Assembly (NCBI GenBank): GCA_947480335.1
Contig: CANKCB010000001.1
Coordinates: 246,669-310,668 of the forward strand
Source: Gammaproteobacteria bacterium
GTDB taxonomy: Bacteria; Pseudomonadota; Gammaproteobacteria; Eutrophobiales; Eutrophobiaceae
Direction of reading: 5' to 3'
DNA: 64,000 bases
The position numbers and the translations under genes were made by a program. Shown here piece by piece: positions 26,352 through 35,259 of the stretch; positions within the stretch are counted from its first letter, which is position 1; each line of letters begins with the position of its first letter. The notes under the pieces are model-generated. The model ran no database searches, was not told the origin of the DNA, and worked only from the letters and a program-made list of their open reading frames with translations.

Positions 26352-27194
26352 ATGAAAGTCATTACTAGAAATCTGATTTCATTACCAGGTGCGCTGTTGT
26401 TAACAGCATTGATGTCAATGTCAGTGTCAGCACATATACAGACTGAGAGCAGTTCCTTTCCGGATATCAAGTCCTCGGAAGCTCGATTTGATATCACGGT
26501 ACTGGTTGGCGTAGGTGTGATTCCTGAGACATCTGTGTTCGAGCCTAAAAGGAAATTTTCACGTTCAGATCTCGCCGCGTGGAGTGCTCTATCAGCCAGC
26601 TTGCTGGAGAAGACTGAAGGTAAACCTGATGTAAACGCGTTGGCAAAAGCAGCGCTGGATAAAGGTCTGGTAAAATCACTTGAAGGTGACGCCTCCTACG
26701 CCGAAATCAATGCCGTATTTTTCCAGGGCAAGAATAAACCGGCGCAACCGGACGCAGTCCCAACCAGAGCCGAGGCCGCTTCCTATATTGTTACCGGACT
26801 TGTAACACCAGTAGCTGGTTCCTTGCTTGAAAAGAGTGGGCAACACGCTGGGCCCACCGGTGTTGTTGCCAAGGTGGAATCCCGCGCAAATGCAGATGGT
26901 GGCGAAAGCGTTTTTATTACGATAGGCGAACAGACCCTGCCTATGTATACACATGGTCGGGTTGGTAACGGTCCATCGGATCTTGCAAAATGGTCAGGAC
27001 GTACTGTGAGAAGATCGTTTATTCGCACACAGGGAGAGTTTTCAACCTGGGCCTACCTTGAATCAGAAACGGTTGCAGGTGATGCCGATGAGCCAGCTCA
27101 TGATCATTCAGCCCATAAACATGCTGATGGCGATGAAGAAACTCAAGCTAAATCCGGTACAGATGAACATGCAGAACATAAGCATGCTGAATGA
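26352..27194 (+). CDS. Exported protein with two SLH-like domains and His-rich tail (paralogue 1)
   Basis: 280 residues. The signal peptide ends near VSAHIQT. SLH-like unit one runs FPDIKSSEARFDITVLVGVG...FSRSDLAAW; unit two ends VPTRAEAASYIVTGL, with the TRAE signature. A conserved C-terminal block has VESRANADGG, PMYTHGRVGNGPSDL and RRSFIRTQGEF. The last 33 or so residues are rich in His and acidic residues (HDHSAHKH, DEHAEHKHAE), a probable metal ligand. It is a tandem paralogue of the next gene. Ribosome site GAGGAG. SLH domains usually bind envelope polymers; the function here is unknown. Confidence 0.7.
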   Translation: MKVITRNLISLPGALLLTALMSMSVSAHIQTESSSFPDIKSSEARFDITVLVGVGVIPETSVFEPKRKFSRSDLAAWSALSASLLEKTEGKPDVNALAKAALDKGLVKSLEGDASYAEINAVFFQGKNKPAQPDAVPTRAEAASYIVTGLVTPVAGSLLEKSGQHAGPTGVVAKVESRANADGGESVFITIGEQTLPMYTHGRVGNGPSDLAKWSGRTVRRSFIRTQGEFSTWAYLESETVAGDADEPAHDHSAHKHADGDEETQAKSGTDEHAEHKHAE

Positions 27195-27286
27195 TTTGCC
27201 AGGAAATAATCTGAATCAAAATTCCGGAAATTGAACCAGTCAGGAACGTAATGTTGTATCAAACGGACAGGAAGGGGCGTAAGTAA

Positions 27287-28162
27287 ATGGTTAGATGTAT
27301 AAGGCTATCTGTCGTTAACGTTATTGCCACTATGGTGATGTTGATGGCTGGACAGGTTTATGCACATATTAAAAATGATGTCAGTCAGTTTCCTGATATT
27401 GAATTTTCGGATGCACGATTTGATATCGTGATACTGGTTGGCGCAGGCATTATTCCGGAAACGCCGGTATTTGAACCCGACGCACCGTTAACACAGTCCG
27501 ATTTGGCAGTGTGGACGGCATTGAATAATAATCTTGGTGAAGGAGGCGAAACTCCCAAGACCGATGAGCTGGCTAAAGTGGCTCTGGAAAAAGGACTGGT
27601 TAAATCGCTTGATGGTCAGGCAACTTATGCAGATATAAACGAGCTGTTTTTTCAAGGACAGTTGGTACTGGAACAACCTGCTGCGACACCGACCAAGGCA
27701 GAAGCCGCGAGTTTTATTGCTACAAGATTGACTTCGCCGGAAGGCGCTGCGCTGCTGGAAAAACGCGGATTGTTATCCGGACCCGTAGGTGAAATTTCGC
27801 AAGTGGAATCACGAGCCAATGCTGATGGCGGGAGCAGTTATTTTATTACTCTGGGCGGATCAACCATGCCGATGTATTCGCATGGACGCGTTGCAAATGG
27901 CCCGACAGATTTGGTGCAATGGCAGGGCAGGAAAATCATCAGGTCCTTTATACGTAAACAGGGTGATTTGACATTATGGATGTATCTGGAAGCAGAGCCA
28001 GCCAAGCCAGCCGCTGCAGAAGCAGATGCGGCAGCGGCACAGGCAGCGGATGCGGCGGCAGAGCCGGCGGCACAAATTGACCATAATCTATTGTATGGTC
28101 TGACCGCAGGTGTGCTGGTACTGGGTGTACTGTTGTTTTTCAAGCGTAAGCGGGTCGGTTAG
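27287..28162 (+). CDS. Exported SLH-like protein with C-terminal membrane anchor (paralogue 2)
   Basis: 291 residues, matching paralogue 1 along nearly its whole length: FPDIEFSDARFDIVILVGAG, TPTKAEAASFIATRL, VESRANADGG, PMYSHGRVANGPTDL and RSFIRKQGDL. The His-rich tail is replaced by an Ala/Glu-rich linker and a C-terminal helix LLYGLTAGVLVLGVLLFFKR with a positive end. It is therefore anchored in the inner membrane with most of the chain in the periplasm, while paralogue 1 is soluble. A pair of one soluble and one anchored form suggests a relay or heteromer. It lies 40 bases before the ftsE-like gene. Confidence 0.7.
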   Translation: MVRCIRLSVVNVIATMVMLMAGQVYAHIKNDVSQFPDIEFSDARFDIVILVGAGIIPETPVFEPDAPLTQSDLAVWTALNNNLGEGGETPKTDELAKVALEKGLVKSLDGQATYADINELFFQGQLVLEQPAATPTKAEAASFIATRLTSPEGAALLEKRGLLSGPVGEISQVESRANADGGSSYFITLGGSTMPMYSHGRVANGPTDLVQWQGRKIIRSFIRKQGDLTLWMYLEAEPAKPAAAEADAAAAQAADAAAEPAAQIDHNLLYGLTAGVLVLGVLLFFKRKRVG

Positions 28163-28202
28163 ACCGGCTTGATATTATTTACAAGAACAGGAGGGGCTGG
28201 TC

Positions 28203-28904
28203 ATCGAAATCGTACTCGAACATGTATCTAAACGCTATGAAACTGCGGGTTTTACTGCCCTCAATGATATATCGCTGAAGATAGCATCAGGTGAATGGAT
28301 ATTCCTCGTTGGTGCCTCCGGTATGGGTAAATCCACCTTGCTCAAATTATTGTACAAGGAAGTGGTTGCCGATCAGGGCAAGGTCATTATTGGTGGAGAT
28401 GATGTAGCCAAGATTCCCGGAAGCAAACTTAGGCGGTCTATGGGCATCATTTTCCAGAACTTCCGTTTGCTGGAAAAGAAAACGGCATTTGAGAATATAG
28501 CCTATGGCGCAGAAGTGCTGGCAATGCCACCTGTTGAAGTGCGACGCAGGACCATGGAGATACTGGAACTGGTGGGCTTGCATGAGAAGGCGCATCGTTT
28601 GCCTAGCGAATTGTCTGGTGGTGAACAACAACGTGTAGCGGTAGGGCGATCATTGATCAATCGTCCCAAGTTACTGGTTGCGGATGAGCCTACCGGAGAT
28701 CTGGACCCCGAAAATACGGATCGCGTACTCGACATTTTTGACAGGGTATATCGTGACCACAAAACTACAATTGTATTTGCAACCCATGCGGTAGATGTGG
28801 TGAACCGGCTTTCCCGGCGTGTCATTCGACTGAAAGATGGTCGAGTTGAGAGTGATACGATGGGTGGTTACTGGGCAGATGATAAACAGGCAGGTGCGAA
28901 ATGA
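28203..28904 (+). CDS. FtsE/LolD-like ABC ATPase with unusual start codon
   Basis: About 233 residues. Walker A GASGMGKSTLL, Q-loop IIFQNFRLL, signature LSGGEQQRVAVGRSL, Walker B LLVADEPTGDLD and the H-loop FATHA are all intact and closest to FtsE. The first ATG (28323) lies inside Walker A, so the gene must start upstream. The frame is open only from a TGA near 28170, with no ATG, GTG or TTG. AGGAGGGG at 28189-28196 is well spaced from ATC 28203, which would be ATG by one change (then M-E-I-V-L-E-H-V-S-K); CTG 28197 is the alternative. It overlaps ftsX-like by 4 bases and powers that permease. Confidence 0.85.
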   Translation: MEIVLEHVSKRYETAGFTALNDISLKIASGEWIFLVGASGMGKSTLLKLLYKEVVADQGKVIIGGDDVAKIPGSKLRRSMGIIFQNFRLLEKKTAFENIAYGAEVLAMPPVEVRRRTMEILELVGLHEKAHRLPSELSGGEQQRVAVGRSLINRPKLLVADEPTGDLDPENTDRVLDIFDRVYRDHKTTIVFATHAVDVVNRLSRRVIRLKDGRVESDTMGGYWADDKQAGAK

Positions 28905-29776
28905 ATCTTTGGGCAATATTCTACAGGTTAAGGGAAGCACGCGAAGGGATAGCACGTAATACCTGGGCAAGCGTAGCCACCGTGGTGCTGTTGACATTAA
29001 CGCTGTTGATGTTTGGTGGTTTTCTCTGGCTTAACGCCAATGTAGCACAGGTTGCCACGCTGCTCGAACGTCAGGTGCAGGTCAGGGTATTTCCACTGGA
29101 AGGTACAGCGGCTGAAGTATTGCTACCGCAATTACAGGCTTTACCCGGTGTGAAGGGAGCAAAAATACTGGAAGGTAAGTTGGTGTATGAACAATTGGCA
29201 CCGGTATTTGGGCGTGAAACCTTAATGAACGCACTTCCAGCAGATGCGTTTGCAGACAGTCTTTCTGTTGAACTGGCTGATCCTACACAAGCTACACCGG
29301 TTGTTGAGGCCATACGCGGTATGACAGGTGTGAGTGATGTGATCTGGGGACAAGGATTTGCCGAAGTGTTGTATCGAATCTCTAATGGTATCCAGAAAGG
29401 TGGCATTATCCTGATTATCGGCTTTTTCATCGCGGCATTGTTAATGAGTCTGACGGCGATGCAGCTTGCTGTACTGAACCGTGAAGTCGAGATTCAGATT
29501 CAACGCTGGGTCGGTGTAGGTCCTTGGGGCATACGTGGACAATTTCTGGTTGAGGCATTCCTGTTGGGATTGTTTTCCTCGATTCTGGCCGGTGCGGTGT
29601 TCCTGTATACCGGAGAAATGATACAGAAAATTATCATCTCGTTGGTGCCGTTTATGTCTAACCAACTGACTTCACCGATGCTGGTTATCGGTGTGGTACT
29701 GGTTACCGGTCCTGTGCTTGCCTTGCTGGGTGGTGGTCTTGCCAGTCAAAGAGCAATAGGTATGGGAGACAAATGA
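28901..29776 (+). CDS. FtsX-like permease
   Basis: 291 residues with the FtsX layout: a short cytoplasmic head, helix 1 (about 25-45), a periplasmic domain of about 110 residues, then three helices (about 165-190, 218-240, 260-285) with the cytoplasmic coupling segment NREVEIQIQRWVGVGPW, which resembles the FtsX R-x-E-I-x-I-x-R/K-W-V-G-A motif. FtsEX does not transport solute; it sends ATP-driven shape change to periplasmic coiled-coil partners such as EnvC. ATGA overlaps on both sides (with the ATPase and the coiled-coil gene) make a strict three-gene unit. A dedicated second FtsEX, not the division copy, is likely. Confidence 0.85.
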   Translation: MNLWAIFYRLREAREGIARNTWASVATVVLLTLTLLMFGGFLWLNANVAQVATLLERQVQVRVFPLEGTAAEVLLPQLQALPGVKGAKILEGKLVYEQLAPVFGRETLMNALPADAFADSLSVELADPTQATPVVEAIRGMTGVSDVIWGQGFAEVLYRISNGIQKGGIILIIGFFIAALLMSLTAMQLAVLNREVEIQIQRWVGVGPWGIRGQFLVEAFLLGLFSSILAGAVFLYTGEMIQKIIISLVPFMSNQLTSPMLVIGVVLVTGPVLALLGGGLASQRAIGMGDK

Positions 29777-30813
29777 ACAATCGCCATATCTTGCTGGCTT
29801 TATCACTGGTGACAGGCTTCTGTTTGCTGGCGCCTCAGGCGTTTGCCCACTTATCCGGTGTATTCGCCTATTTTGTACAAGATATTAATGAACCATCCGC
29901 CAGCACCCGTATGTTACAGCAGCAGCTGGACAGTGTTTCCGGACGTATTGCTAAACTGGGTCCTGAGGTGGATCAGGCCCGTGCTGATTATGATGTACAG
30001 GCCGATTCGTCTGTGCAGCGTATCCGCTTTTATGATGTCTATGTTGGTAGTGCACTGGGAGCGTTATGGGCAGGCGCGCAGGATCCGATAGACGTGCTGG
30101 CCAGTACCGAGCTGATGCAGAAACGACTAGGCGAAGATCTAGACGCACTGGTCAAGCTGGCAGATTCATACCGTAAGTTACAGGGGCAGGAAGAATCATT
30201 GCGTCGTTATGCTGATTTGCTGGTGCCTTTTCGTGAGGCTTCACAGGCCAGAGATGATCGACTATCGAATGTGCCTACAGGACTCGTTTCTCCCTTTGCT
30301 GAACCCTATATCGCTTACCGCATTGCAGAAGACTGGGAAGAATTGCGAGGCACCACATTTACATTGTTCTTTACCTGGGCCGCAAGCAAGATAGCTGAGC
30401 AGGGGGTCGGTACCGTACTGGATAAAATGGATAATAACGGACGCGTCTGGAATCTGACTGAAGAAAACCTGAATGCCCTGGTTGGCGGTGACAGTTTTCC
30501 CTTTATGAAGGATGTACGTTTTTATATCCGTGCAGATCACTTGAATCTTTCGGCAACACTGGTTTCATCACGTAATAAATACAAATTGCTGACAGTGGGT
30601 CAGATTGAACGTACCGGTCCGGCTGGAGTACAGTACCGGATAGAAGGAATTTTTCTGGATGGTATGCCCATTGATCCGAATGACGTGGACGTACAACGAG
30701 AGGTGTATCGTGGACAGTTAATGGGAATCAATATCCAGTCATTAATGCCACCCGATGCCAAGGTTGCCTCTTTCGAACAACAAAATGGCTATATTCAGTT
30801 CAAGTTTCAATAA
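29773..30813 (+). CDS. Periplasmic coiled-coil protein, probable partner of the FtsEX-like pair
   Basis: 346 residues. A signal peptide ends near PQAFAHLSG. From about 40 to 170 the chain is helical and heptad-like (LQQQLDSVSGRIAKLGPEVD; LVKLADSYRKLQGQEESLRR), followed by an unrecognised mixed domain that ends in strands (LSATLVSSRNKYKL, GYIQFKFQ). No LytM or CHAP hydrolase domain is visible, so unlike EnvC or PcsB it does not look like a wall hydrolase regulator of known type. Gene coupling (ATGA overlap with ftsX-like) argues for a physical partner. Function unknown. Confidence 0.65.
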   Translation: MNNRHILLALSLVTGFCLLAPQAFAHLSGVFAYFVQDINEPSASTRMLQQQLDSVSGRIAKLGPEVDQARADYDVQADSSVQRIRFYDVYVGSALGALWAGAQDPIDVLASTELMQKRLGEDLDALVKLADSYRKLQGQEESLRRYADLLVPFREASQARDDRLSNVPTGLVSPFAEPYIAYRIAEDWEELRGTTFTLFFTWAASKIAEQGVGTVLDKMDNNGRVWNLTEENLNALVGGDSFPFMKDVRFYIRADHLNLSATLVSSRNKYKLLTVGQIERTGPAGVQYRIEGIFLDGMPIDPNDVDVQREVYRGQLMGINIQSLMPPDAKVASFEQQNGYIQFKFQ

Positions 30814-31280
30814 CTGACTATTGCAAACCTCCGGATTAAACTATTGTCTGGAATCGTTACAGTGTTTGCCTTATTTAGGGTAAAACGGTAGTATTTATAG
30901 GTAATTATACTAGTAAGGTATGCGCGTTCCACAGGATGCGAAATACCGTTCTGCCAGACCACAGATCATTACCCGCTGTATATCTGTACGAAAGCGATTG
31001 TTAGTATGGCAATACCATATCAAATTGTTGGCCAGGGTTACGTTGTGCTCTGGAAAAACAGCCTGAGGGGGCGATATGAGAGTATGCATCCGGCTAGTCG
31101 TGTTAGTGGGCACCAAATGCCAGAGCTCTCATGACATTATTTGTATCATAAAAAAAGAACACAACCAGTCTTTCCGGATTGTCTGAATAGCGTAGTAATA
31201 TCGGAATGAATTAGGAAAGATATTTTTGTGGTTATTTTGCACAGCTATAACTTAACTACTGAACAGGGTTTAAATGAGAG
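30814..31280. other. Non-coding 467 bases between the FtsEX-like unit and the mxaR-like gene
   Basis: No coding frame, RNA or strong repeat is convincing. The gap implies a separate promoter for the mxaRSACKL-like set. GAGAG just before ATG 31281 is a weak ribosome site. Confidence 0.35.
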
Positions 31281-32297
31281 ATGAGCGCCATGGATTTTGA
31301 TCGTGCAGTAAAACTGACTCGTGATTTGAGAGCCAATCTTGGCAAGGTAGTCAAGGGACACGAAACCGGTGTCGATTTGCTCATCATTGCACTGGTGGCC
31401 AAAGGACATGTGTTGCTGGAGTCTGTGCCAGGTGAAGGCAAGACGCTGCTCTCTACTGCTTTGGCCGCTTCAATAGATGGCATGTCTTCGGGTCGTATAT
31501 CGGGTCAGCCAACCCTGAAACCCTCTGACTTACTTGGTGCTGAGGTTGCCGCCGCAGAAGGCAGTAAACGCTTTGAACTCATCAAGGGGCCGATATTCAA
31601 TAATATTGTGCTATTTGACGAATTGAATCGTACTGATCCCCGCACACAGTCCGCATTGCTTGAAGCGATGCAGGAGCAACAGGTGACCATAGGCACGAGC
31701 TCGCACAAGCTGCCACAACCGTTCAATGTCATTGCAACCCAGAACCCGCTATCACATGAAGGTACCTGGGAGCTGGATGCCGCTGCCAAGCAACGGTTTA
31801 TGGTCAAGATCGAATGGACCTTTTCTTCACGTGAAATCGAATTCCAGATTGCACGCGAAGCCAAGGCCTCATTAAGAGAAAATCTTGAAAAAATCAGGCC
31901 GGTAATTACCCGCGACGAATTTGCTGATGTGCAGGCTTTGATTCAGAAGGAAGTAACCATTTCAGATTCAATTGTGCATCTGATGAATGCCGTGACAGTT
32001 GCAACCCGGCGCTCTGATCCATCCTATCCTTCCGAGTCTTTTGACAAGGCCGGTTTTGGCCGTGAAGTCATCAGCCCAGCAGGTGGTGCCAGTTCCAGGA
32101 CTACGAGTTTCTGGCCGCCGTTCCTGCGAGCCCATGCCTTTTTTCATGGACGCAAGCATGTGGTTCCATACGATGTATTTGCCACCGCAGTACCAGTGCT
32201 CAATCACAGGCTGGAAACCAGCTACCCGGTTGATACGGCAAAACTGATTAATCTTATCCTGTGTGAAAGAGGTTATGCTTACAACGTCCCAGCATAA
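31281..32297 (+). CDS. MoxR-family AAA+ ATPase (MxaR-like)
   Basis: 338 residues. A MoxR-type AAA+ ATPase with Walker A VPGEGKT at 49-55, Walker B IVLFDELNRTDPRTQSALLEAM, sensor 1 FNVIATQNP and an AAA-lid end. MoxR proteins act with DUF58 and VWA proteins as chaperone-like remodellers for metalloenzyme or envelope assembly. In methylotrophs MxaR is first of the R-S-A-C-K-L set required, with methanol dehydrogenase, for calcium incorporation. The order of the next five genes matches. The last 23 bases overlap the next gene. Confidence 0.88.
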   Translation: MSAMDFDRAVKLTRDLRANLGKVVKGHETGVDLLIIALVAKGHVLLESVPGEGKTLLSTALAASIDGMSSGRISGQPTLKPSDLLGAEVAAAEGSKRFELIKGPIFNNIVLFDELNRTDPRTQSALLEAMQEQQVTIGTSSHKLPQPFNVIATQNPLSHEGTWELDAAAKQRFMVKIEWTFSSREIEFQIAREAKASLRENLEKIRPVITRDEFADVQALIQKEVTISDSIVHLMNAVTVATRRSDPSYPSESFDKAGFGREVISPAGGASSRTTSFWPPFLRAHAFFHGRKHVVPYDVFATAVPVLNHRLETSYPVDTAKLINLILCERGYAYNVPA

Positions 32298-33186
32298 CGA
32301 CGCGGACGTAGTGATGGACCGTCATGCGCTGCAGGCCTTGGGCGTGTTGATGCCAATCCGGCTTTCGCCATTAAAATTTCTCCCTGGCAGACACCCTTTG
32401 GGACGGGCTGGCAGTGGACTGAGATTTTTACGTACCAGAACCTTTCAACAGGGTGAAGATAATCCCCGTGATATTGATAAATTCAGTTCGCGCGATGATC
32501 GACAGGTCATCGAATGGGAAGAGGAAGCGCAGGCCGCGGTCATGGTTCTGGCAGATGTGTCTGCATCCATGTCCCTGCCTACCAAGGCTCTGCTGCGTAA
32601 TACTACAATATTGCAGTTGACCTATTCGCTGTGGAGAGCCGGTGATCGTATAGGTACAATATTTTTCAGTAATATGTTGCACAAGGAAATCAGGGCCGCC
32701 AACCTTAAGATGCAAATGGAGCACCTGTCGGCTGCACTGCGAGGGCTTGGTGCCTATCCTGAAACGGACATATTGACTGTGCTCAAACGTTATATGAACC
32801 AAACTTCCCGTAATCGTCCGGACATGCTGTTTCTTGTTTCTGACTTTGTATCAATGCACGAGCAGAACTTGCAGCTGGATGCCGACTGGTATCCAGTGCT
32901 TAACCAGCTACGAAACAACCTTATTCCTGTCATCATTACCTTTGCGATACCTTCCGGAATCCGGGGTATGTTGAAACTCTGGGATCCGGAAAGACAAACC
33001 AGACGCCTGACCTGGTTCTCGTCTGATCGGGTCAAGCAAATAAACCAGGAAGAACAGGATCGTGTAGATAATCTGGTCCAGAAATTCAGAGCTGCAGGGC
33101 TGGATTATCTGGTCATTTCCAGTCAGCGTGAAATTTATCCCCAATTAGCCCAGTTAGCTCGACAACGTCGCCGCAGGAAAAATTGA
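32275..33186 (+). CDS. DUF58 protein (MxaS-like)
   Basis: 303 residues. The DUF58 landmark is complete: FLRTRTFQQGEDNPRDIDKF, then VIEWEEEAQAAVMVLADVSASM, with D-x-S-x-S of a von Willebrand-like metal site. It continues as a cytosolic VWA-type fold to the end. I chose ATG 32275, inside the mxaR-like 3' end, because GAAAGAGG lies just upstream; the open frame goes back to GTG 32263. DUF58 proteins accompany MoxR ATPases almost without exception. Its exact role, even in methanol-dehydrogenase clusters, is not settled. Confidence 0.85.
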   Translation: MLTTSQHNDADVVMDRHALQALGVLMPIRLSPLKFLPGRHPLGRAGSGLRFLRTRTFQQGEDNPRDIDKFSSRDDRQVIEWEEEAQAAVMVLADVSASMSLPTKALLRNTTILQLTYSLWRAGDRIGTIFFSNMLHKEIRAANLKMQMEHLSAALRGLGAYPETDILTVLKRYMNQTSRNRPDMLFLVSDFVSMHEQNLQLDADWYPVLNQLRNNLIPVIITFAIPSGIRGMLKLWDPERQTRRLTWFSSDRVKQINQEEQDRVDNLVQKFRAAGLDYLVISSQREIYPQLAQLARQRRRRKN

Positions 33187-33187
33187 T

Positions 33188-34192
33188 ATGTTAAAAACTA
33201 TGTTATTAAAATCAGGTTTGTTTTTGATGCTGTATACCTCCGTAGCGGCTGCACAGGATTTTGTTCCTGATGTATACCAGGATGAATATGTCACTATTCG
33301 CTCCGGAGTAATGGAATCAGGTAAAAAACCGATCACACTGGGTGATCGCCTGACGCTGGCTATAGAAGTGGACTTCAAAAGCAATGAAGTATTGGTAGAA
33401 AGCCTGAACGATGAAATTTTCCGTCGTAACTGGGGTTCGGAAAAGGGTCTGAGTTTGATTAACTCACCGGTTGTTACCCTGACCGATCACGGCGGCGGCT
33501 TGACCACGATGCGTGCAGATTTTCAGTTTCAGGTGATCGACTGTCCTGCCGAGCAACCTTCCTGTCCAGGACATAAGGTATACGCATTGCCGGTAATTTC
33601 TTTGGGTTACCAGATCATTGATAGTAGTGGTGCGGTAGTGAATAACAAATCAGTTCGATTTAATGCCTGGCCGGGCACGCTGGTTGTTACCCAGGTATTA
33701 CCTGTGAAGTCGGAAGGTCTCGCCGAGTTTGCAACCTATTTTCCGGATGGCGGGTATTCGGGAAGTGTTGCCTATACTGAAAAATACACTGGTGGTTTAT
33801 GGGTGTCACTGGCAGGTGGGTTATTACTCTTGTCGAGTTTTGTGCCTGCCCTGTTTTCAACTGCACAATCACCTCGGCGTGCCGATGGATACAAAAAAAC
33901 AGGCACGCGTTGGGAGAGTATTCTAAATTTATTACAGGATGAAAAGCGTACCATTTCAGATGAAGAATGGTCGGATCTGGTCAGACGCTGCGCTACCTGG
34001 TACTGCATGGATGAACATTCATTCAATCCCTATACCTGGTTGGTGATTCCGGACTCAGGGCAGTCCCGCCCCTTGCAGGATTTTAAACCCTATTTTATTG
34101 ATGTGTTGAATCAGGAAAGTATTGATAAGGCTCGCCGCGCCGGGTTTTTACTTCGGTTCCGCCAGCTTGCCGGTCTGCCTGCTGTAGCTTAA
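33188..34192 (+). CDS. MxaA-like membrane protein
   Basis: 334 residues. Signal or anchor SGLFLMLYTSVAAAQ, a periplasmic beta-rich region of about 190 residues with a disulfide-type pair of cysteines (DCPAEQPSCPG), one membrane segment LWVSLAGGLLLLSSFVPALF near residue 205, and a cytoplasmic tail with a helical domain containing WESILNLLQDEKRTISDEEW. Position between the DUF58 and VWA genes and the domain plan match MxaA, needed for Ca2+ insertion into methanol dehydrogenase. Bat-type operons carry a much shorter DUF4381 here, which argues for mxa over bat. Starts one base after the previous stop. Confidence 0.65.
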   Translation: MLKTMLLKSGLFLMLYTSVAAAQDFVPDVYQDEYVTIRSGVMESGKKPITLGDRLTLAIEVDFKSNEVLVESLNDEIFRRNWGSEKGLSLINSPVVTLTDHGGGLTTMRADFQFQVIDCPAEQPSCPGHKVYALPVISLGYQIIDSSGAVVNNKSVRFNAWPGTLVVTQVLPVKSEGLAEFATYFPDGGYSGSVAYTEKYTGGLWVSLAGGLLLLSSFVPALFSTAQSPRRADGYKKTGTRWESILNLLQDEKRTISDEEWSDLVRRCATWYCMDEHSFNPYTWLVIPDSGQSRPLQDFKPYFIDVLNQESIDKARRAGFLLRFRQLAGLPAVA

Positions 34193-34206
34193 TCGGGTAT
34201 TTTCGC

Positions 34207-35259
34207 TTGATAGAGTGGGGTAGTTTTCATTTTGAACGCAGCTGGCCGTTGTGGCTGGGCGTGTTCACAATGTTACTACTGAGTGTAATCTGGTATTACC
34301 ATCGCCGGAACCAGTTCCCGGACATGATGCTGATTTCAAACACTGTCCCTTACAAGGGATTGACGGATCGTCTGCCGGTAATTCTGGGTGGGATTATCCT
34401 GATGTTATTATTGATTACGCTGATGGAACCTTCGGTAGTCAGAACAGTAACGGTGGATCAGAAAGCAAGAGACTTTCTGGTGATCGTTGATACTTCGAGG
34501 TCGATGCGTCACGATGCCAATGTGCGCCGGGACACTGTGGAATTGAAGTATGCGCGCAGGGCTGGTACGTTCGCCTCCAATGTGGACGACCCTAGCAAGT
34601 TACCCCTGCTTGCCCGGTATGAACTTGCTCGTGAAAGTCTGCTCAGCTTTCTGGCGCAACGCAGGGCACAAGACCGCGTTGGAATGATTTATTTTAATGA
34701 TAATGTTTTTACCATGTCTGCACCGACCGCGAATATAGATTTCGTAACCGAGCAGCTGGGTGCGATGGATGATTATGTAAACTGGGGTACGGATATTGCT
34801 CTGGCTATGCAGACAGGACTGAATTTGCTGGAGCGTTATCCACAGCAAAACAAGAAAGCGATTATCCTGCTGACAGATGCAGAGGCGGCGTACACCAAGG
34901 AAGTGGAAACGCAGCTGGCCAGAGTGGCCAGTATGGATATCTCCTTTTACCTGTTGTGGATAACCACAGACGAAAAGGACATGTCTAATGAAGAAATCAC
35001 CAAGTTTCTGGATTATGCGCGGTCAGTAGGTACGGTGATCACGCTGGAAAGTCTGGATGCCAAAAACATGGAAGATTCATTGCGTGATATCGGTATGCTG
35101 GAGGATTATTCATACAAGGAAGCCAGGAGACAAAAATTGAATCTGGCACAACCGTTCCTTGATGTGGCCAGATATCTTGTATTGTTATGGTTGTTATTGG
35201 TAGCGACGATTTTTCATCCAGGTAATGACAGGAATTTATTCAAGCGGGGTAATATATGA
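34207..35259 (+). CDS. VWA-domain membrane protein (MxaC-like)
   Basis: 350 residues. Two N-terminal helices (about 14-30 and 58-76) precede a von Willebrand A domain with a full metal-ion site: D-T-S-R-S-M, the threonine in NWGTDIAL and the acidic ILLTDAEA. A C-terminal helix LVLLWLLLVATIF anchors the end. The start codon is TTG 34207 with no clear ribosome site, so it may be translated by coupling to the previous gene 14 bases upstream. MxaC of methylotrophs has this plan. VWA domains bind protein partners through a divalent ion. Confidence 0.75.
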   Translation: MIEWGSFHFERSWPLWLGVFTMLLLSVIWYYHRRNQFPDMMLISNTVPYKGLTDRLPVILGGIILMLLLITLMEPSVVRTVTVDQKARDFLVIVDTSRSMRHDANVRRDTVELKYARRAGTFASNVDDPSKLPLLARYELARESLLSFLAQRRAQDRVGMIYFNDNVFTMSAPTANIDFVTEQLGAMDDYVNWGTDIALAMQTGLNLLERYPQQNKKAIILLTDAEAAYTKEVETQLARVASMDISFYLLWITTDEKDMSNEEITKFLDYARSVGTVITLESLDAKNMEDSLRDIGMLEDYSYKEARRQKLNLAQPFLDVARYLVLLWLLLVATIFHPGNDRNLFKRGNI

